DNA from: Andalucia godoyi
Taxonomy: Eukaryota > Discoba > Jakobea > Jakobida > Andaluciidae
Length of the DNA stretch: 64,000 bases
Direction of reading: 5' to 3'
NCBI GenBank assembly: GCA_009859145.1
Contig: VRVR01000004.1
Coordinates: 124,001 to 188,000 of the forward strand
Shown here one piece after another: positions 60,941-64,000 of the stretch. Each line of letters opens with the position of its first letter. The first letter of the stretch is position 1. A program made the translations under genes and the position numbers. The notes under the pieces are model-generated. The model did not search any database and had not been told where the DNA came from. It saw nothing but the letters and a program-made list of their open reading frames with translations.

Positions 60941-63022
60941 CTAGTCTCGCAACTGCAAAAATATCTTTTTGAGCAACCTTGCCTCTCGACTAACGGTGTG
61001 GAACTCCATTTCTGGGTCGTTTGGATCAGCAAGCGGATCGATCTTCGTCTTGATCCCCTTTCCATACTTGTCCGCTGCGTCTAAAAATCCAAGAATCTCC
61101 GTAAAGGAAGCATCCTTCAAGGACAACATATGCTTTGCAAGCTGCTCGGCCAGTGCGAGGAAGCAACGCTTGGCATAAAACCATGTGTCCACCATGAGCT
61201 TCTGCTGATAGGGCTCGAGGGACTTGATGATGCGCGAAATACCGAATTCGAAATTGCCCTTTGCACAGTAAAGGGTACCAATAACCAAATTGACGATGCA
61301 GAGATGGAGGACAGACTGTTGATTCGCGGGAGGACCGCCAGGAGATCCCGGAGACGTCGCTGGGGAATTGGAGCCACCGGCCTTTCCGCTGCCGAATGTG
61401 ACCCGCTCTTCCTCTCTTTCGATCGAACGCATCAGCTCCTCGGCAAGTTCATTTTGAGAAGTCATGATGAGGGAAACGCACAAGTTTGCCAGGACAATCG
61501 CAGGCACGCTAAGCACATCCGTAGTAGCCTTCTTCACAAACGGCTCATAGTAACGAATGGCCTCCTTGTACTTGTTTTCTTGCATGAAGAAGGTGTGCGC
61601 CAGGTTCAATTTCCAAGTATCGTGCTCGGAACAGAATTCCGAAGACTGCCGGAAGATCTTCTCGACTGCATCATAATTTTCCAAGTCCCAGAAAATCTTG
61701 GCCATTGCCATAAGCACTGGAATGTACTTCTCCAGAGACTCGTCATATTCCTTCAGTGCAGTCTTGATACCCTCTGAATCTCGACGAACGCGAGAATCCT
61801 GTATTTGCTTGGTGAGCTTTCGCAAAACGTCAACATGCTTCGTTGCGAGATCGTCAAACTTGCGAAACGCCTCTTCAGGAGATGTTTGAGCAGTAATCAC
61901 GGCGTCCAAGAAATCATACAAGTCCTGCGAAAGGTATTTGTACGTCAGATGTGCGTTCTCGGCCAAGACGTCTGCCGCCAAATCGTAGTAGCCGTACTTG
62001 ACATACAAGAGCAGCAAGTTTCCAAATGTCTCGGGAGGAAACGGCGGGCTTTGGAGCAAGAAGTTGAGCTTTGCAAATCCACTTGTCGCGTCCTTGTCCA
62101 TGTTCATGAGAGCTTGGTTGCACAGTGTAACTGCATCCAGTTCGCTTTCCTGTCTCGGAGGCATGTCGGCAAGTGCCTCCGCTGCATTTCCAGCATTCTT
62201 GAGCATGTACTCGATCGCTGCCTTTAAATTGAACGCTTCAATCAGCGCTGTTTCTCTCAGCACGATCGAGTTTCCAACCGATCGAACGTCCACGCCCTCG
62301 GAAGCCGCACCCACTGACAACTCCGGATGCTCATTGATTCCACGCTCGATGATCTCAGAAATATGTTTGAGTGCCGCACCATACTGCTTCTGCTTATAAT
62401 GGCACACCGCGATCGCATAAAGCAGCTGCGCCGAGTATCCGACGACATTCAGTGCATCGTGGAACTTCCTGCGCGCCTCTTCATACTTCCCCTCCTTGTA
62501 CAGCAAGCATCCATGCGCAACAATAGCATCTGGATCCGTATCCGGAACCACTTCGTCCACATGCGACCGCGCAGTTTGCAAGTCATCCATTTCATAATGA
62601 ATCGCAGCCAACAGCTTCTGAACGCGTTGGTGCGTCTCAGGGGCATCGATCGACATTGCGATTTTCGCTGCATCCGTATACCGAGCAGCCTTGTAAAGTG
62701 TTTGAGCATATGCAATTCGGTACTCGGTGACATTTGGATACAACCGAACAAGCTGTTCATACGAAAACGCAGCATCTTCATACGATTCTCTCATGTAATC
62801 GCAGTAGGCAAGCAAGGAAAGCGCTGCTCTTGAACGCGGAAATTGTTGAAGAATCACTGAAAGAAGAGACGACGCCTCGGCATACGATCCCTTCTGAACC
62901 AATGAATAAATAGTCGTCGTGTACTGGCCCTCTGGAAGAACTCCACCGCCATTTGCACCACCACCACCACCATTCATCATTCCAGTCGAGGGCGGGATTC
63001 CAGCCGCAGTCCGAGGAAACAT
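60941..63022 (-). CDS. IFT70: Intraflagellar transport protein IFT70 (TTC30)
   Basis: The 693-residue protein is almost entirely TPR. It has the IFT70 start EGQYTTTIYSLVQKGSYAEA, then SRAALSLLAYCDYMRESYED and AYAQTLYKAARYTDAAKIAM. Later parts include IHYEMDDLQTARSHVDEV and LCNQALMNMD. Animal TTC30 has about 665 residues. IFT70 is a core IFT-B1 subunit that wraps around IFT52 and IFT88, and is required for cilium assembly. An extra Gly/Met/Asn-rich N-terminus of about 30 residues precedes it. It is divergent from the aminotransferase gene at 63.4 kb. Confidence 0.9.
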   Translation of the reverse strand: MFPRTAAGIPPSTGMMNGGGGGANGGGVLPEGQYTTTIYSLVQKGSYAEASSLLSVILQQFPRSRAALSLLAYCDYMRESYEDAAFSYEQLVRLYPNVTEYRIAYAQTLYKAARYTDAAKIAMSIDAPETHQRVQKLLAAIHYEMDDLQTARSHVDEVVPDTDPDAIVAHGCLLYKEGKYEEARRKFHDALNVVGYSAQLLYAIAVCHYKQKQYGAALKHISEIIERGINEHPELSVGAASEGVDVRSVGNSIVLRETALIEAFNLKAAIEYMLKNAGNAAEALADMPPRQESELDAVTLCNQALMNMDKDATSGFAKLNFLLQSPPFPPETFGNLLLLYVKYGYYDLAADVLAENAHLTYKYLSQDLYDFLDAVITAQTSPEEAFRKFDDLATKHVDVLRKLTKQIQDSRVRRDSEGIKTALKEYDESLEKYIPVLMAMAKIFWDLENYDAVEKIFRQSSEFCSEHDTWKLNLAHTFFMQENKYKEAIRYYEPFVKKATTDVLSVPAIVLANLCVSLIMTSQNELAEELMRSIEREEERVTFGSGKAGGSNSPATSPGSPGGPPANQQSVLHLCIVNLVIGTLYCAKGNFEFGISRIIKSLEPYQQKLMVDTWFYAKRCFLALAEQLAKHMLSLKDASFTEILGFLDAADKYGKGIKTKIDPLADPNDPEMEFHTVSREARLLKKIFLQLRD

Positions 63023-63337
63023 CTTTTACTTATTGCGTTAAAGGCAATGTAAAATAATAATGATAAATGTTAATTTAAATATATATATATATATATAAGA
63101 AACGAAGGAAACGAAAAGAATGGGCAAAAGGAGAAAACAAACCCAAACGAGAATACATTAAGACGAAAAACTTAACAGTCTCGACTAGTCTCAATTGACG
63201 GAATAAAGCGCTGTGTTGTACTGTAGTGTGCTGTAGTCGGCAGTTGGAACCCAGCAGCAAGTTCACCATGCACAGGACATTATGGAGTTCGCTTTCTCGA
63301 CACGCTGCTTCTTCGAGGATCGTTTCCGATACTGCCA
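63023..63337. promoter_or_regulatory. Divergent intergenic region of IFT70 and the aminotransferase
   Basis: An AT tract at about 63076-63097 lies 55 bp upstream of the IFT70 ATG. An ATG at 63268 opens a frame whose start (MHRTLWSSLSRHAASSRIVS) looks like a mitochondrial presequence, but it does not join the aminotransferase frame, because an in-frame TGA lies at 63404-63406. It may be a uORF. Confidence 0.4.
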
Positions 63338-63393
63338 GGGCAAAGGGCAAAGGGCAAAGGGCAAAGGGCAAAGGGCAAAGGGCAAAGGGCAAA
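63338..63393 (+). repeat. Heptanucleotide minisatellite GGGCAAA x8
   Basis: Eight perfect GGGCAAA units lie 20 nt before the aminotransferase ATG. Because the unit is 7 nt, gain or loss of a unit changes the frame of any upstream ORF passing through it. Confidence 0.9.
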
Positions 63394-63412
63394 TATAGCG
63401 AGTTGAGTGGAA

Positions 63413-64000
63413 ATGTCAAACAGAGCTGCGGCGCGGTTGCATGGATATCAAACGGCGATTTGGGGCGAGCTCACTGCAATGTCGAACCGACTTGGAGCAA
63501 CGAATCTTGGCCAGGGATTTCCTTCGTGGGATGCTGAACCGTTTCTTAAAGACGGTGCAATCAAGGCGATTGCAGGTCGTGACTACGCTTCGAGCATGGC
63601 TCTTCAAAGACCACTAGGCTCCACAAATAACCCAAATTCCGGAGTGCCTACGCAGTTTCCGGTGGTCCCGCTGAACCAATACACCCGCTCTGCGGGGCAT
63701 ATGCCACTTGTGAACCGGGTGGCAGACATGTACACTGAGATTCTTGGTTGCAAGATTGATCCAATGACCAATGTGCTTATTACAAATGGCGCTACGCAGG
63801 CAATCTTTAATGTTACGCAGGCGCTGCTGAACCCGGGAGACGAAGCGATTGTCATTGATCCCGCATATGATTCATATGCTCCGTGCATCGAGCTTGCTGG
63901 CGCGAAGCCTGTTCACGTTCCTCTTACACGAGTTGAACCGCATGGTCCAGACAAGAAGAATCCAGTGCTTGTCGATGCGCACTCGCCGATTGCGCAGTGT
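63413..64000 (+). CDS. Kynurenine-type (KYAT) aminotransferase, N-terminal part
   Basis: The open frame of 196 codons reaches the right edge. It matches the fold-type I aminotransferase start seen in kynurenine aminotransferases: RLHGYQTAIWGELTAMSNRL, NLGQGFPSWDAEPFL, LNQYTRSAGHMPLVNRVADM, then LITNGATQAIFNVTQALLNP and GDEAIVIDPAYDSYAP. These are the substrate-binding and PLP-phosphate loops. KYAT enzymes transaminate kynurenine and several 2-oxo acids, including the keto acid of methionine salvage, whose ARD step is encoded at 8.8 kb. There is an insertion of about 30 residues after GQGFP compared with animal KYAT. The PLP lysine is beyond the window. Confidence 0.82.
   Translation, partial: MSNRAAARLHGYQTAIWGELTAMSNRLGATNLGQGFPSWDAEPFLKDGAIKAIAGRDYASSMALQRPLGSTNNPNSGVPTQFPVVPLNQYTRSAGHMPLVNRVADMYTEILGCKIDPMTNVLITNGATQAIFNVTQALLNPGDEAIVIDPAYDSYAPCIELAGAKPVHVPLTRVEPHGPDKKNPVLVDAHSPIAQC

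Noticed and set aside
63338-63393. CRISPR-like array
   Set aside because: Eight contiguous 7-nt units without spacers are a minisatellite; no CRISPR arrays occur elsewhere in the window.
63268-63412. Presequence-like ORF joined to the aminotransferase by change of repeat number
   Set aside because: An in-frame TGA at 63404-63406 lies between the repeat and the aminotransferase ATG, so no repeat length joins the frames, and no splice donor is present.

Overview
This is nuclear DNA of a flagellated, mitochondriate eukaryotic microbe (a protist or zoosporic-fungus-like organism; the lineage cannot be fixed from this window). About two dozen protein genes lie on both strands with short intergenic gaps. 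Most are intronless, but six carry spliceosomal introns of 116-190 nt whose donors all read GTATGT or GTATGC. IFT70, a TTC16-type TPR protein and an axonemal-type repeat protein imply a cilium. Mitochondrial thioredoxin, BCAT, NDUFAF7 and a Tim44/mL45-like protein imply aerobic mitochondria. SRP68 and PIG-Y belong to the ER pathway.

Layout. 1-3.9 kb: partial Kelch gene (minus) divergent from an RCC1-repeat gene (plus). 4.3-6.6 kb: decayed Fanzor (eukaryotic TnpB) gene and a short related element. 6.7-13.2 kb: ATG1/ULK kinase, acireductone dioxygenase, ankyrin-TPR protein and a four-exon TTC16-like gene. 13.4-16.7 kb: mobile-element zone with two more Fanzor remnants and an integrase-type remnant ending in a Cys-rich motif. 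16.8-26.0 kb: PRP18, axonemal-type protein, F-box protein, multipass membrane protein, coiled-coil/RWD kinetochore-like protein, thioredoxin. 26.5-31 kb: two more Fanzor-derived elements around a coiled-coil gene and a Cys-less pentameric channel. 31.6-41.4 kb: PIG-Y, a 1210-residue type II membrane protein with a Ser/Thr-rich repeat ectodomain, and a 1496-residue LRR/coiled-coil protein full of TQT-like motifs. 41.8-51 kb: SRP68, a tandem AAA ATPase, TBL1 (LisH-WD40) and a type II membrane protein. 51.3-64 kb: MITE-like element, BCAT, NDUFAF7, another Fanzor-derived element, Tim44/mL45-like gene, an acidic coiled-coil protein, IFT70 and the start of a kynurenine-type aminotransferase.

The most unusual content is a dispersed set of eight Fanzor-related remnants in intergenic DNA. 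Four (about 6.0, 26.5, 30.5 and 55.5 kb) form one family with common ends, a common +1 frameshift at the RuvC-III/zinc-ribbon junction, and internal deletions. Two of these share the same deletion junction and so behave like a MITE subfamily. A second family has one longer copy (13.4 kb) and one MITE-like copy (51.4 kb). Two further remnants (4.3-5.9 and 14.25-14.74 kb) represent other Fanzor lineages. No intact Fanzor open frame is present, so any mobilisation would need a source elsewhere in the genome.

Limits: homology statements come from recognising motifs by eye. Splice sites were chosen by frame continuity and donor/acceptor fit. Element ends are approximate. Manually counted coordinates may be off by a base or two.
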